Shown piece by piece: positions 36,960-49,275 of a stretch of DNA of 64,000 nt (within the stretch, counting starts at the first letter, position 1; each line of letters opens with the position of its first letter). The translations under genes were made by a program, and so were the position numbers. The notes below the pieces were generated by a model, which did no database searches, was not told the origin of the DNA, and saw only the letters and a list, made by a program, of their open reading frames with translations. The DNA is from Allium sativum (taxonomy: Eukaryota > Streptophyta > Magnoliopsida > Asparagales > Amaryllidaceae): NCBI GenBank assembly GCA_030737875.1, contig CM060920.1, forward strand, positions 483,196,861 through 483,260,860. Direction: 5' to 3'.

Positions 36960-37330
36960 ATTTTTATAAAGTAGAAATATTAAAAATATGATCTTTATAT
37001 AATAGAAGATATAAAAATACTATTTTTATATAAGTAGTGTATTGAAAATAAAATTTCTATATAATAGAGAATATAAAAATATTATCTTTATATATGTAGC
37101 GAAATAAAAATATGATCTTTCTTATATGAATGTTGAAATAAAAGTGTGATTTTTATAGTGATGAAATAAAAAGGCGAAATCTATATATAGAGAATAGCGT
37201 GATAAAAATATAATCTTTATTATATGAACACCGTTGTAAAAATAGAATTTTTATCCATATAGCGTGAATATAAAAATGTGATTTTTATATACATGGCAAC
37301 AATATAAAAATGTGATTTTTATATATGTAG
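36960..37330 (+). repeat. R6 palindrome array (5' LTR)
   Basis: Nine or so units of the form ATAAAAAT-N3-ATTTTTAT occur, for example two copies of ATAAAAATGTGATTTTTATA near 37270 and 37305. The 3' LTR has the same series at about 43800-44185. Confidence 0.75.
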
Positions 37331-37415
37331 TGGCTACGGGCAACGAAAGTGACAAAAGGCGAGAACGGCGAAGATTTCTATATAAGAAGAGTCGAGGCGT
37401 TTGGATTAGTTAGTC

Positions 37416-37432
37416 GGTGAGAACTTCTCACC
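37416..37432 (+). other. Palindrome GGTGAGAACTTCTCACC
   Basis: It has 8-base arms around a single C. It is identical at 44272-44288, shortened in R2 (10779-10793) and partly decayed in R8 (about 54989) and R3 (about 15858). GGTGAGA also resembles a splice donor. Confidence 0.65.
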
Positions 37433-37476
37433 TTAAATCTTGTTTTTCTAGTTAAAATATATACTAGGATGCAGAC

Positions 37477-37492
37477 GGTGCTTAGCAGCACC
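37477..37492 (+). other. Hairpin GGTGCTTAGCAGCACC
   Basis: It has six-base arms and a TAGC loop. Perfect copies are at 44333-44348 and 55048-55063. The flanks (ACTAGGATGCAGAC before, GACACCCGTC after, with a GACGG/CCGTC outer pairing) are also strongly conserved in R2, R6 and R8. Confidence 0.65.
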
Positions 37493-40400
37493 CAACACCC
37501 GTCATCCACAGACCATGGATGGCTTGTATGTTTGATTGTTTGTTGTGATGAAAATTGATTGTGTGACGTGAAATAAAATATTTATATAGTTAAAAATATT
37601 TTATCGTTAAAAATATTGTTTAACGTGTGTGTGTGTGAATAAAAATATGTGTTTGTTGATTTGAAACCCCACACGGGTGTCGGGATGATATTTGAAGTCC
37701 ACTCATCCCGATTGACTAGTTGTATGTCGATCGATTGATTGACAGGCTGTTATAAGCGTTAATTATTTATATTTAATGCTTATGCAGTTGTGTGGTGCAC
37801 TTTGGATGATGATTGATTATTTATCGTTGTGATTATATACATGTGTTGTATGGAATCCATATAATTAACATTATATGGTGATTGATTGGGCCTCATTCCA
37901 ATTGGGAAATAATGAATATTATAAAAGAAATATAGATTCATGTGTTGAATGGAATAAATATTCATTTGTTGAATAGAATAACGAATTTATTGAAATATAT
38001 AAAGTCATGTTGATTAGAGATGCGCCATTTTGACGTGAGCGATATTTATATCGATTATATTCGGTTTTTTATAATGAATATAGAAAAAGAGTGATTTCAA
38101 AATATAACGTTTTGAAAATATTATCATTTGTATATCGATGATGTGGAATATTCAATTTTGATTCAAAATTGAATATGAAGTTGAAATCGTTTCGAAAACG
38201 AATTTAAAACGATATATAAAATACGTTTTAAAGGGAAATCGACGAAATATTTATAATATATATATACATATATATTATATATATAATGGCCTGAATAGAA
38301 CGCGCCGCGCTGCGGCAGTTCGTGAATTTCGACCATTGACTTCGAATTGACGTTACGGGAGATCCGAACATCGGATTCTCCTGAAACTGGAACCGTTGGG
38401 TTTGTATTGAAAAGAGCTTTCTAATGAATATTAGAAATTTGAAATCTAACGGTTGGATTTGGAATTATGTCCAAATCAAATTTGGAAAAGGTCGCTGTAA
38501 GTGCAGTTCGATGGCCGTTGATGCAAATCGACTGTACGGGCCTTGATAAAATTATTAAAAATAGTAATAATTTGTGTGAAATCATAAGAAATGATTTGGG
38601 AAGAACTGGGGTGAAAAATTCCGCATTTGAAAAGATAAAAATAGATTTTTATCAAAATGAACTAGTTTTGAACTAGAATTAAAATCAATTTATTTTTGAA
38701 ATAAATAAATTGAATCTGAAAGTGGTTTTAAAAATAATCAGAATTTCCAATATACGAATTGGAATGGGTTTGAATCGAAATTATCTTCGGAATTTTTCGA
38801 TGTTGGATTTCGTGATTATACAGATATTGTTATGGGAATTTGAAAGATATATTTATATCGTTATTTCCAATACGATATTTGTTGGTCGTAGAATTTGATA
38901 TTGAATACAAGTTGATATATTTTCTCTTTAGAGCCTTGTATTTAATATCAAATGTGATTCGGGTTTGTCGTGAATGGTGTCTTCATTAACACCGATTCTT
39001 AGGCCCAAAGAGAAAAAGATTTAATCTTTCTATTTAGATTTAATGAAGTGTATCAATTAAATAATATTTAATTGGAATTGAATTTGAATGTGATTTTGGG
39101 TTTATCGTGAACCGTGTTTCAGATAACATTGATTCTTCAACCCAGTTAAAGACAGGATATTGATTTTTGAAGAGATTAAAACTAAGTGGAGTTTTAATGA
39201 ATCTTTAATTAGATTGAAATGTGAATTGATAATTTAAATTATCAAATCTGAAAGGTGATCGAGAATGGAGTACCACCAGTTTTGCTCCAAAGCGATAGTT
39301 AAATCTTTAATTAGATTTGAACGTGAAATGGTAATTAATTTTACCGATAGCACCGTGGTGTTAGATATGGAGTATGACCAGTTTTACTTCATGGGATGAA
39401 TAGGTTGGGATTGGGAAATAAAATCAATAATTACTTCGGTGTGGTTTGCTAATCCCGACTAGTTTGAAATGATATCCAAAGGAAGATTAAAGAATAAATT
39501 TAGAAGAATTTATCTTTGATAAAATGAATGGGAACCTTTCCCTAAGAATGTGATTTTGTGAATAAAAGAATATTCTGAATTCGAATGAGGTGTTTGTTGA
39601 GTTTGTGTAACATTTGTTTATTATATACGTGGGTTATTCAGAAAGGCCGGGTTTATACCCATTCTGAATAACCGATTCGGCGATAAGTCGAAGATGAAGA
39701 CGGTGGTTGAAGACCGGAAGTCTTCACATCGTTCGGATGATTACTGATGATCTCAATTGGGCTGTACACCCAAGAGGAGAGAAACAGTTGGTGATCGTCC
39801 AGACGTACTTGGAGATCGATGGATATGCGAGGAAAGTGCCTCCGGTTTTGTTCAGACCCAGAACGAACTTGTAAATGGACTGTGTGTCTGACATTGGATT
39901 TTATTCTGTGTTGATTGATCTCTATTAAATATACATCTGTTTGGCGGCAGAGAATTTATTATCTTGCTTAACGCCCTTTTCTGAGACGTACGAGCTTAGA
40001 GGTTGTATATCGATGGACATCAGTCGCATGGAGTGAATTGCCAGTGTGGCACGCGTAAGTGGAAATTGATCAGGGCTTCTGTTGAAAAGTAAAGTCTTGT
40101 GGTTGATGATCAAAGCACGGCCTGTGTGGCGCAGCTTTGTGTATAACGTGAATTCGCGAGCCTCACACCTCGGTATGAGTCAAAAACGGGATAGGGACCA
40201 TTGGGAGAACACGACGTTTCTTTCTAGCTATGGGTGGTGTCAGTGCTTAACCTGGCTGACATTTATATACTTTTCACCTGTGTGGTTGTTGAATGAGGCG
40301 CCTCGATATTAGGTATGTTAGGACCGGGAAACGTGTGTTCAGGAATAACTAATCCTCAAAAGTAAGAGAGGACCGGCCCAACCGATTCCAAGGATCATAG

Positions 40401-40883
40401 TGGGGTCCTGGGACATTTGCTAGAGTGTCTCGAACGGAGAGGAGCTTGCCCCTTGCCTCGACTCATGACGGAAATCCAATTTCCAATACGTGATATTGCG
40501 GTTTTATTTGTAGAACCTAGTATGGCGACATAGTGGTATGGGTCATTCATGCCGCCTAGGATTGATATTTATGATTGAAATTGTTTTGAAACTATACACT
40601 TGTAGTAATATCAAAATAATGTGTTTTTAACGTATCAAGCATGCTTTGGCTATTATAAGGTAAAAGCCCTATCCTCCGGCTTGCGTTGCATTGTGTGATG
40701 GGACCTGGGGTCTTATAATAGCTTCATTTTTCTTTATTTAGCATTGCGCTGTTTGTTTTATGCACTGGTATTCTTGGGAGGAAACCCGTTCCGTGTTATA
40801 CGCCGTGGTCCTTTGATTTACCGAACTTTAAAATAAAGATTAATAACTGTTTTAGTTCTCACACCAGTCACATGACTGACCTG

Positions 40884-40909
40884 GAGTTTATTGTTTTTAA
40901 CCTAAACTC
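40884..40909 (+). other. Conserved LTR stem-loop, R6 version (GAGTTTA/TAAACTC)
   Basis: It has the same 7-bp arms as R1 at 2097-2121. The inverted R2 copy is at 6534-6558. Confidence 0.6.
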
Positions 40910-41243
40910 TAGGTGCCCCTATTTTCCACACGGGCAGCTAGTAGTTTTGATTTTGCAGATTTATATTCACAAGATCCTGATTTACAGCTGGAACGATGCT
41001 CGGAAAGCTCTGTATCCGTGTATTACTTTCAGTTGTGTTTTGTATTGCTTTCCGCTGCTATGTAACTTATTGTAATCTCTGATATTTATCGAATGTGCAA
41101 TATTTATTCATACTCTATATATTCTTGTATTCTGATGGAATTGTTGTAATTAACAATGAAATGTTCTTCTGTTTGCGTTCCGATTTGTGTTGTTCTCATC
41201 TCAATCCGGGATTTCCCGTAAGGGGGATTTCGGGTCATTATGG

Positions 41244-42271
41244 AGTGGTATCAGAGCTTTGGTTTACAGAGCTCGAGAACAAGACACATTAGAACCGAAC
41301 GAAAGAATTCATCAGATATTGGATTAGTAATATCCAATTAGAATAACTCGTTAGAGATGGGATCAGTAGTATCCTAGAACGAGTGTGAAGAGTATATTTT
41401 TCAAATGAAAACAATTTTGTTTTGAAATTTAAATCGTTTTATACGTATTTGAATATTTATTTATTTTGAATTTGGACAATCGAGTATATAAAGGTTTTGC
41501 ATATACGCGTCATGAACGTATATTCGAAGTTTTAATATGCTGGATAGATATAGAATCACACTCTAGTCGCACAGACCTGATTCTGATGATTGACGCGTCA
41601 CCATCAGTAATTATTTTCGTGTTTCGAAGGTGTGATATCTATATATTTCCATTAGACTGGTGTGAGAACCAAAATAGAGCTAAAATACATTGTTGTGATT
41701 TGGCATCAAAAACATGATTTTTGACTATGTATTAAAGTTATGTTTTTGAAATTCTAATCAACTAATTGATTGCTGGTTGTGTTGTTTGTTTATTTGTTTG
41801 ATAATATTGAACCATTTAGCCTAATTGAACAAAATATTGAATTGTATTGAAAATTGGTCGCGTTTGCTTGCATATACATGTACTTGCATTGAACAGGTCA
41901 TAGCGAGGCTAGAGCAGAAGAACAAAATTTGTTTGCCCGACAAATAGGTACATGTTTACCATAATTTACTACTTTGTTTGGGTGATGACGATTTTATGAG
42001 CCGATTGGCTTTTTCTTTTTCTTTTGGATTGAAGAAGGCCGTGGGAGGCTATATGAAATATCCCAAAGTCCCCGGTGCAGGGGAGGTTATGGCGAAATTT
42101 TTCGGAAATTTAGGGTGTTAGCCAAATTTTTGAAAAATTTGAAAAGTTCTTAGAAACAGAAAAGTTGAAGAACTTAAGCCGTAACGAAAATAATGGAAGT
42201 TGAGTTGATTAGTTAAACAACTTTCGGCTTCGTTCCTTTTCGGTGACGAAAAGTTTTAAGTGGGGGAAGAT
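41244..42271 (+). other. R6 internal region: PBS, hairpins, captured LTR-like segment, PPT
   Basis: The PBS is at 41246-41257. Hairpins are ATTGGAT/ATCCAAT (41318-41338, loop TAGTAAT) and GGAT/ATCC (41360-41374, loop CAGTAGT) within outer stem ACTCGTT/AACGAGT (41346-41384). At 42055-42125 the GAGGTTATGGCGAAATTTTT block resembles part of the R4 LTR (23590-23660, 46460-46530). The right end has a variant GACGAAAAG motif and the purine tract AAGTGGGGGAAGA. Small open frames lack recognisable domains. Confidence 0.78.
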
Positions 42272-44453
42272 TGTAACAACCCGGAAAATGCGAGCCAATT
42301 TAAAATTTTCATTTTGGCAATTTTAGCGAATTTTGAATATTTAAAATGAATTATTTTAAATAATATCGACAAGAAATTTAATTTGAATAGAATTCGAACG
42401 TATATATTTATATACGTCGTCGTTAGAATATAAATATTTATTTATAATGATAAAAGGAATTGAAAATGGCGCGGTAGTTCGATAATTCGATTTCGAACTA
42501 CAAATGAATGTACAGGATTCAAAATAAACCGGATTTTAGCGAAACCAAAAATATTAAAATCTAATTGAGAATATCTTTTCAACGAATCCGAAAAATCGAA
42601 ATTTCATAGCGGGAATCAAAAGTTATGTCCAAATGAATTTTTAGAATAGTCGGTATGAAATTTCGGCCCTTAAAAATAGCCATTTTGCAAATGACCTCGG
42701 ATTTCGACGAAACCACTTTTGTTGGATCCGTGATGTCAAGTTATTGCTAAGTTTCAAGTTTAATAAATTTTCGAATCAATATGTGGGCGTGGCGAAGGAA
42801 AACGCGTTTGACCAGTTTCAATTGATTTTAATCGACTGGAAAATGGTCATTTTTCAAATGACCTCGGAATTCGACGAAATTAGTTTTGTTAGGACCGTAT
42901 CGCCAATATGAAGTTAGAAAATATTTTTCTGGAATTTTTCGAGTTAGTATGTGACCCCAGTAAATCGAAATGCACGTTCAAATTCAATATATAGAGTTAT
43001 ATGTTGATTTTGACGAAAACTGGTCGCAACGATCGAATTAGCTTACGATACATATCCCATTGTGTTCGGAATGGGGGTAATTAGCTATGGACGACAGGCG
43101 GTGGGCCTCGTTTCGAGTTCGAATGAAAAAATTACTTTTTAAAATTAAAATAAATTAAATAATATAAAAACCTTTATTTATCACCTCTCCTCCCCTATCG
43201 TTGACTTCCAAATCAGAAACAAAAAAAAAGAACAGATCGAAGGGACCCCGTCGCCCTTCCTCGTCGCCGTCACCGGACCCTAACCCTTCGCCGCCCCGCC
43301 TCCGATCTGTCCCCTCCTCCTCCTAAGCCTCCGACGAGCCAACGCCACCCCCTCTTCTCAGTCATAGCCCCCACGAACCCTAGCCCCTAAATCAGACCAC
43401 CCCGCTACCGTTAGTAGCCCGCTGCCATCAGTAGCCCCTCCGCCACGTCAGCAGACCGCCAGCATCCCCTTCTGCCCTCCTCCGACGCAGCAGCGAGCTC
43501 CCCTCTTCCCCTCGACGAAGTCTAGATGCGACGACAATGGTTCATGGTCTGGTGGCTTGTCAGAGGTGCAGTTTCGAGCCCAAATTGCTGTTAATTGTTC
43601 GACAGTTCTGGAGTCATGATGAAGACGATTAGAAAAGGTAATTTACAGTGTTAAATTTTAGAATTTTAATTTCAGTTTTAAAAATACGATTATTTTATAT
43701 GATGCGGCGAAGTAAAGCTATGGTGTTAATTTTGAAAAAGATTTGATTTTTGTTTAGAAGAGACGTTTAGATGTTTGTTTAAGGAAAATTTTGATTTTTA
43801 TTTGCGTAAAGATTAGATTTTTATAAAGTAGAAATATTAAAAATATGATCTTTATATAATAGAAGATATAAAAATACTATTTTTATATAAGTAGTGTATT
43901 GAAAATAAAATTTCTATATAATAGAGAATATAAAAATATTATCTTTATATATGTAGCGAAATAAAAATCTGATCTTTCTTATATGAATGTTGAAATAAAA
44001 GTGTGATTTTTATAGTAATGAAATAAAAAGGCGAAATCTTTATATAGAGAATAGCGTGATAAAATATAATCTTTATTATATGAACACCATTATAAAAATA
44101 GAATTTTTATCCATATAGCATGAATATAAAAATGTGATTTTTATATACATGGCAACAATATAAAAATGTGATTTTTATATATGTAGTGGCTACGGGCAAC
44201 GAAATTGACAAAAGGCGAGAACGGCGAAGTTTTCTATATAAGAAGAGTCGAGGCGTTTGGATTAGCTAGTCGGTGAGAACTTCTCACCTTAAATATTGTT
44301 TTTCTAGTTAAAATATATACTAGGATGCAGACGGTGCTTAGCAGCACCCGACACCCGTCATCCACAGACCATGGATGGCTTGTATGTTTGATTGTTTGTT
44401 GTGATGAAAATTGATTGTGTGACGTGAAATAAAATATTTATATAGTTAAAAAT
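42272..44453 (+). repeat. R6 3' LTR, first 2182 bp (truncated)
   Basis: It follows 35424 to about 37597 closely, including TATA box, leader, AAAAG|GTAATT donor (43638), palindrome array and both conserved dyads. It stops at TTAAAAAT (44446-44453), where it joins R4 LTR sequence. Confidence 0.88.
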
Positions 44454-44864
44454 CAAAACCTATTTTTGAAGCTTCTGCTGAGGTATACGACCTTGGTTTT
44501 TATAACTGAATATAACACTTTTAAGTGTTGCAAATAATGGTTTTCAAATAAAAATCGTATCTTTTTTGCTATATTGACGAAATTCGATGAAACAGGAAAC
44601 ATCGGACTTGTAGCGACATCATCTACATTTTAGAAGAAGCTAGAACGTATTTCGAGCTCGCTTCAAATTTCAGAAGGATTAAAATCAATGTGAGACTTCT
44701 AAATTCAAATATGGAATGGAAATGTGTTGTATAAATTATATGAGCGAAATATAAATTATATATGCATTGTACACCTCATGTATGAGCATTGTACAAGTTA
44801 TATGAGCGATGTATAAATTATACATGCATCGTAAAAATCATATATGTGTTGAAATGGAAATGAA

Positions 44865-44921
<57 letters not shown>

Positions 44922-47900
44922 CTCCCCTGTCCACAGACCAAGGACGATATGAATTGATTGTGATGACGTGAAATTTGTTGGTAATGCGAGTGGTTGAAAA
45001 TTAGTTGAAATGCGAATGGTAGGAAATAATTGTTTGTGGTTGAAAGAAATTGTTTGTGGTTGAAACAAATGGGAATTGTTGTGGAAAATTCAGATGATAT
45101 GAAATTGATCTTAGATCATTTAGATAAGCCCCTTATGGAACTCCGCGAGGCCTAAGGTTGTGCGAGGAGCCGTACTCGGGACGGTGCCGGTTTTTAACCC
45201 CCTACCGTTATGCTGCCGAAATTTTCAGTAATATCTATGTGTTTGAATTATTTTCATGAGTTGAATTATATTCATGTGTCGAATAAATTGTTTAGATAAT
45301 AAAATTCACATTTTTATTATGCGTATGAAGTATATGAAATATTCGTGTGTTGAATAACATTCATGTGCTAAATAAATTCTTTGAAAGATAAAAATCACAT
45401 TTTTATCATATATATGGACTATATAAAATACTATTGTTTTAAATAAATTGTTTTAACACAAAAAATAACATTTTTGTCTTATGTATGAAGTATATAAAAT
45501 ATTCGTGTTTCAAATAAATTGTTTTAACGATAAAAATATCATTTTTATTATATGTACGAACCCTTTAAAATATTTGTATGTTGAAAAGGATTCATGTGTT
45601 GAATAAAAGGATAAAACAATAAAATTTACATTTTATTGTGAATATGAAGTGCTAAAAATATTCATGTGTGGAATAAATATTTTGAACGATAAAAATATCA
45701 TTTTTGTCATGTATACAACTCGCTAAAAATACAAATGTGTTGAAACATATTTTTGTTTTCCAAAACTATCATTTTATCCTATGTATGAAGTGTTAAAAAT
45801 AACCGTGTGTTGAAATAAACATTTGATCGTGGGAAATATTACTTTTATTTTGGTTTTGCATATATATAAACATGTGTTGAACAGGAATATGGATTAGCTG
45901 TTGAGTAAAGAATATATTTGCGTGCCCGACAAATAGGTAAGCCTTAATGAGTTGGCTGCGCGATTTTATTATTATATAAACTACTGTGAATGTCATTGGA
46001 TGCCGAGTGCTGGTTGTTCTGTGTGAAATAATAATCGTCGCCATTGGATAGTAACAATTAGTTTTGAACTACACTACATGGCATACTTCTTGAAGATAGC
46101 AAACCCTATCATATACCACATAAGCATTTGGAGCTTATGTGACGAGGTTGAAGATATACTATACAAGCGAGAGGCTTGTATGGCGATGACTATATTTCAG
46201 GTTGAACTGAAGACTGATATCGATTATATAAAATATAACGATAAATTGCCAGATAAATAAAAACCCCACATGGGTATGGAGATGACAATAAACACGTCTC
46301 TCTGGTAATTAAGGCAACAAAACCATTTATAGGGTGACGAGAATTTATTCTCTGGAGTTATGATATATACACACTCCCTTGTGGACCCCGGAATATATCA
46401 CTATAAATATGTGCATGCTTTTTAGGATTTATTGGGTGCCTAATACGGCCCAATAATTTTCCAAACCCCTCCCCGTACAAAGGCAGTTATGGTGAAATTT
46501 TCTGAAATTTAAATGCGTTAGTGAAATATTTGAAGTGAAAAACAATATGGAAATCGTCGAATGAATTATATATATATATATAAACTAAATAAACGAATCT
46601 CGCAACTGCAGTTCGTGTTTTGGAATCGTAATTTTAAACGATTATATCGAGAGATCCGACCATCGGATTTTCCCAAAACCGAAACCGTTGGGTTCGATTT
46701 GGAAAAATCTTTCCAACGATATAAAATTTGTTAAAATCCAACGGTTGGATTATGTGAAATGTTTTATTCAAATCTGAATAAAAATAGTGCCAGAATGAAT
46801 CATATTTATGTATATATAAATATAAATTAAATAAAACGAATAACTATGTTGTAGTTCGTATTTTGAAATCGTAACTTTAAACGATTATATAGAGAGATCC
46901 GACCATCGGATTTTCCCAAAACTGGAACCGTTGGGTTCGCTTTGGAGAGATCTTTCCAATGGACTTAACTTTGTTAAGATACGACGGTTAGATTTTGAGA
47001 AATTTGTAAATCAAAATTAGAGAAAAACAGCGCCAGGGCCACGTTATGACCTGAAACGTCGTTTAATTAAATGGCGCTATTTTTAAATAAATAAAAATAG
47101 CGATATATTGTTATAAAATATTATAGGCGATATGGAATGGAAATAAACCAATTCTACTTGGTTTGCTAGATATTTGATGGTTGACCATGTTTGACATTAA
47201 AATTATATAAAGGACTGAATTGTGTATGTCGAATAATTTAACCATGGACAGAATTGATTTGAATTCTAATATACGTGAATTATTTGAAAAGACCGAGTTC
47301 GTCCTCATTTCAAATAATTGATCGACGAATAAATGTCGAAGATATGAAGACAGTGCAAGACCGATGATCTTCACATCGTGTAGATTACTACTGATGCCTT
47401 TGAGATGGGTAGCTCCCTTGATGAAGTTACAGTGGTAGTAGTCTGGACGTACTTGTTGATCGTCCGGATGTGCGAGGGCTTCTCTCCTGTATTGGACATA
47501 CGGGACGATGAATAAGGTGCCTTCGGTTTCGTTCAGACCCAGAACGGACTTGTAAATAGATGTGTGTCTGACGTGTATTTTATGCTGTATTGGTTGATCT
47601 CTACTAAATATACATCTTTTTTGCCACGGAAAATTTATTCTCTTGCTTAACGCCCTTCTCTGGGACGTACGAGCTCAAAGGTTGTATATCGGTAGACATC
47701 AGTGTTACGATGTGGATTGACAGCGTGGCATGCAAAGATGCAAATGATCAAGGCTTTTGTTGAAAAGAAGAGTCTTGTGGTTGATGAACAAAGCAAGGCT
47801 TGGATATAGCGTAGCTTTGCGTATGGCATTAATTCGCGAGCCTCATACCTCGAAATGAGTTAAAAATGGGATAAGGGAACCCAAGGAGGACATGACGTTT

Positions 47901-48942
47901 CTTTCTAGCTATGGGTGGTGTCAGCGTTTTACTAGCCCTGACATTGTTGATTATTATACCTTTATGGATGTTGGAATGCGAGGTGCCTCAATTATATCGG
48001 TCTCTACGGAGCGGATGGATAGTTCTTATAGGACCAGGAAAAGTGTGTTCAGGAATTGCCAATCCACTAACGTATGTGTGGACCGGCCTTGGAGGATCCA
48101 AGGGCTACCCATAGTGTGTAGTCCTGGGGCATTTTCTAGAGTGTCTCAAAGCCGGCGAGGAGTACATCCCTTGCCTTGACTCATGATGGAATCCAAATTT
48201 TCAATACGAAATCACGGATTTGATTGTAACTTTTATATGGAGACATAGTAGATGGTAGCTATGCCGTCTAGGATTAATATTTATGATTAAATTTTATTTT
48301 GAAACATATATGCACTAGTAATAATATCAGATGATTTGGCTTTACACGTATGAAGCATATTTTGGCCATTATAAGGTAAAACTCTATCCACCATTTTGCG
48401 CTGCATTGTATGATGGGACTTGAGTCTTATAACGGCTTCATGTTTATAAAAAGCATTGCGTTGTTCAAAAGATTTACTTTATTTCATGCACTGGCAATCA
48501 CTGGAGAAAACCCGTTCCACGAAAGTGGCATGGTCCTATGATTTGCCTTGTTATTATTGTTTAAACAGTTAAGTAGATTACTCATACCAGTCCCATGACT
48601 GACTCGTAGTTTGTTTCACTTCGTAAACTCGGACCCTTATTTTCACATGGGCAGGCTAGTGACTGGTTATATTTTGGCTTTCGCACTGCAGTATGGAGTG
48701 CACCTTTTGGCTTGTATGGCGAGGACTTGACTACTCAGTATTTTGGTTATTTGATATTCCGCCATTAGTATCTTATATATTTGATTCCGCTTATCGCGAT
48801 GTAGACAGATTTACTTCTATTATGTATCTATGATGTATATGTCTCAGTGATCTTGATGCAGACTGATCATTTCCTTTTATGCACTAAGTTGTATCCTACA
48901 CTGTGCTACTCTGATGTTTATTACATATTATGATTCCGTTGT
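44454..48942 (+). repeat. R4 3' LTR remnant (lacks its first about 1.09 kb)
   Basis: It starts in register with R4 5' LTR position 21641 and follows it at about 5% divergence, without the R5 and R6 insertions, so it preserves both empty sites (about 47570 and 48541). It includes an (AC)n(AT)n microsatellite at 44868-44921, the palindrome array at 45285-45850 and a stem-loop near 48608. It is interrupted by R7 at 48943; the expected R7 target duplication is GTTGT (48938-48942). Confidence 0.82.
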
Positions 48943-49220
48943 TGTAACACCCTGAATTTTCTGTGTCTATTAAAAGAACAAGTTAAAGAATACTTAATTT
49001 TTAAAGTGAGAATTAAGGGAAACAGGTTACGCCATTGCGTTCATCTCGTAATTCTTCTTGGAATGGAGTCCAAGTTTTCGAAAATCAGACTTCGTATGAG
49101 GAAATCATGGCCCTTAGAAGTTTCAGAAATTTATATAAATTAAAAAACAGTTCAGAGTTAAAATTTGAAATTCAGACGAGAAGCAAAGAAGCGGGCTAGG
49201 CGGGATCCCCCCCCCAAGCC

Positions 49221-49275
49221 AGGTCGACCAGGGGGTCGACCTCCCCTACATAGGTCGACTAGGGGGTCGACCTAC
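49221..49275 (+). other. GGTCGACC palindrome cluster in R7 LTR
   Basis: Four GTCGAC cores lie in 55 bp, arranged as two inverted repeats (AGGTCGAC...GTCGACCT) around AGGG-type spacers. R9 has the same arrangement at about 61938-62001, one core decayed. G+C content is far above the surroundings. Confidence 0.7.

Larger units (their letters stand above)
35424..41243 (+). repeat. R6 5' LTR (about 5.82 kb)
   Basis: It starts TGTAACAACCCGG. The end is decayed (GGTCATTATG where relatives have CGTTACA), so the boundary is good to a few bases; the PBS at 41246 limits it. In order it contains: TATA box (36305), C+T/G+C-rich leader (36380-36680), donor-like AAAAG|GTATTT (36781), palindrome array (36960-37330), palindrome GGTGAGAACTTCTCACC (37416), hairpin GGTGCTTAGCAGCACC (37477), and the stem-loop at 40884-40909. 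Confidence 0.87.
35424..44453 (+). mobile_element. R6: giant-LTR non-coding element, truncated on the right
   Basis: The 5' LTR is 35424 to about 41243 (about 5.82 kb), the internal region about 41244-42271, and the 3' LTR starts at 42272 and stops abruptly at 44453 after 2182 bp. The two LTR starts differ by about 3% over 300 bp by eye. The right part of the 3' LTR and the right target duplication are missing, replaced by R4 LTR sequence. PBS and PPT are present; no protein motif is visible. Confidence 0.85.

Noticed and set aside
41466..41717. 83-codon frame in the R6 internal region
   Set aside because: Not conserved in R3 or R1, no domain.
44868..44921. (AC)n(AT)n tract as a functional Z-DNA element
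   Set aside because: The R4 5' LTR lacks it at the same place; an ordinary microsatellite expansion explains it.
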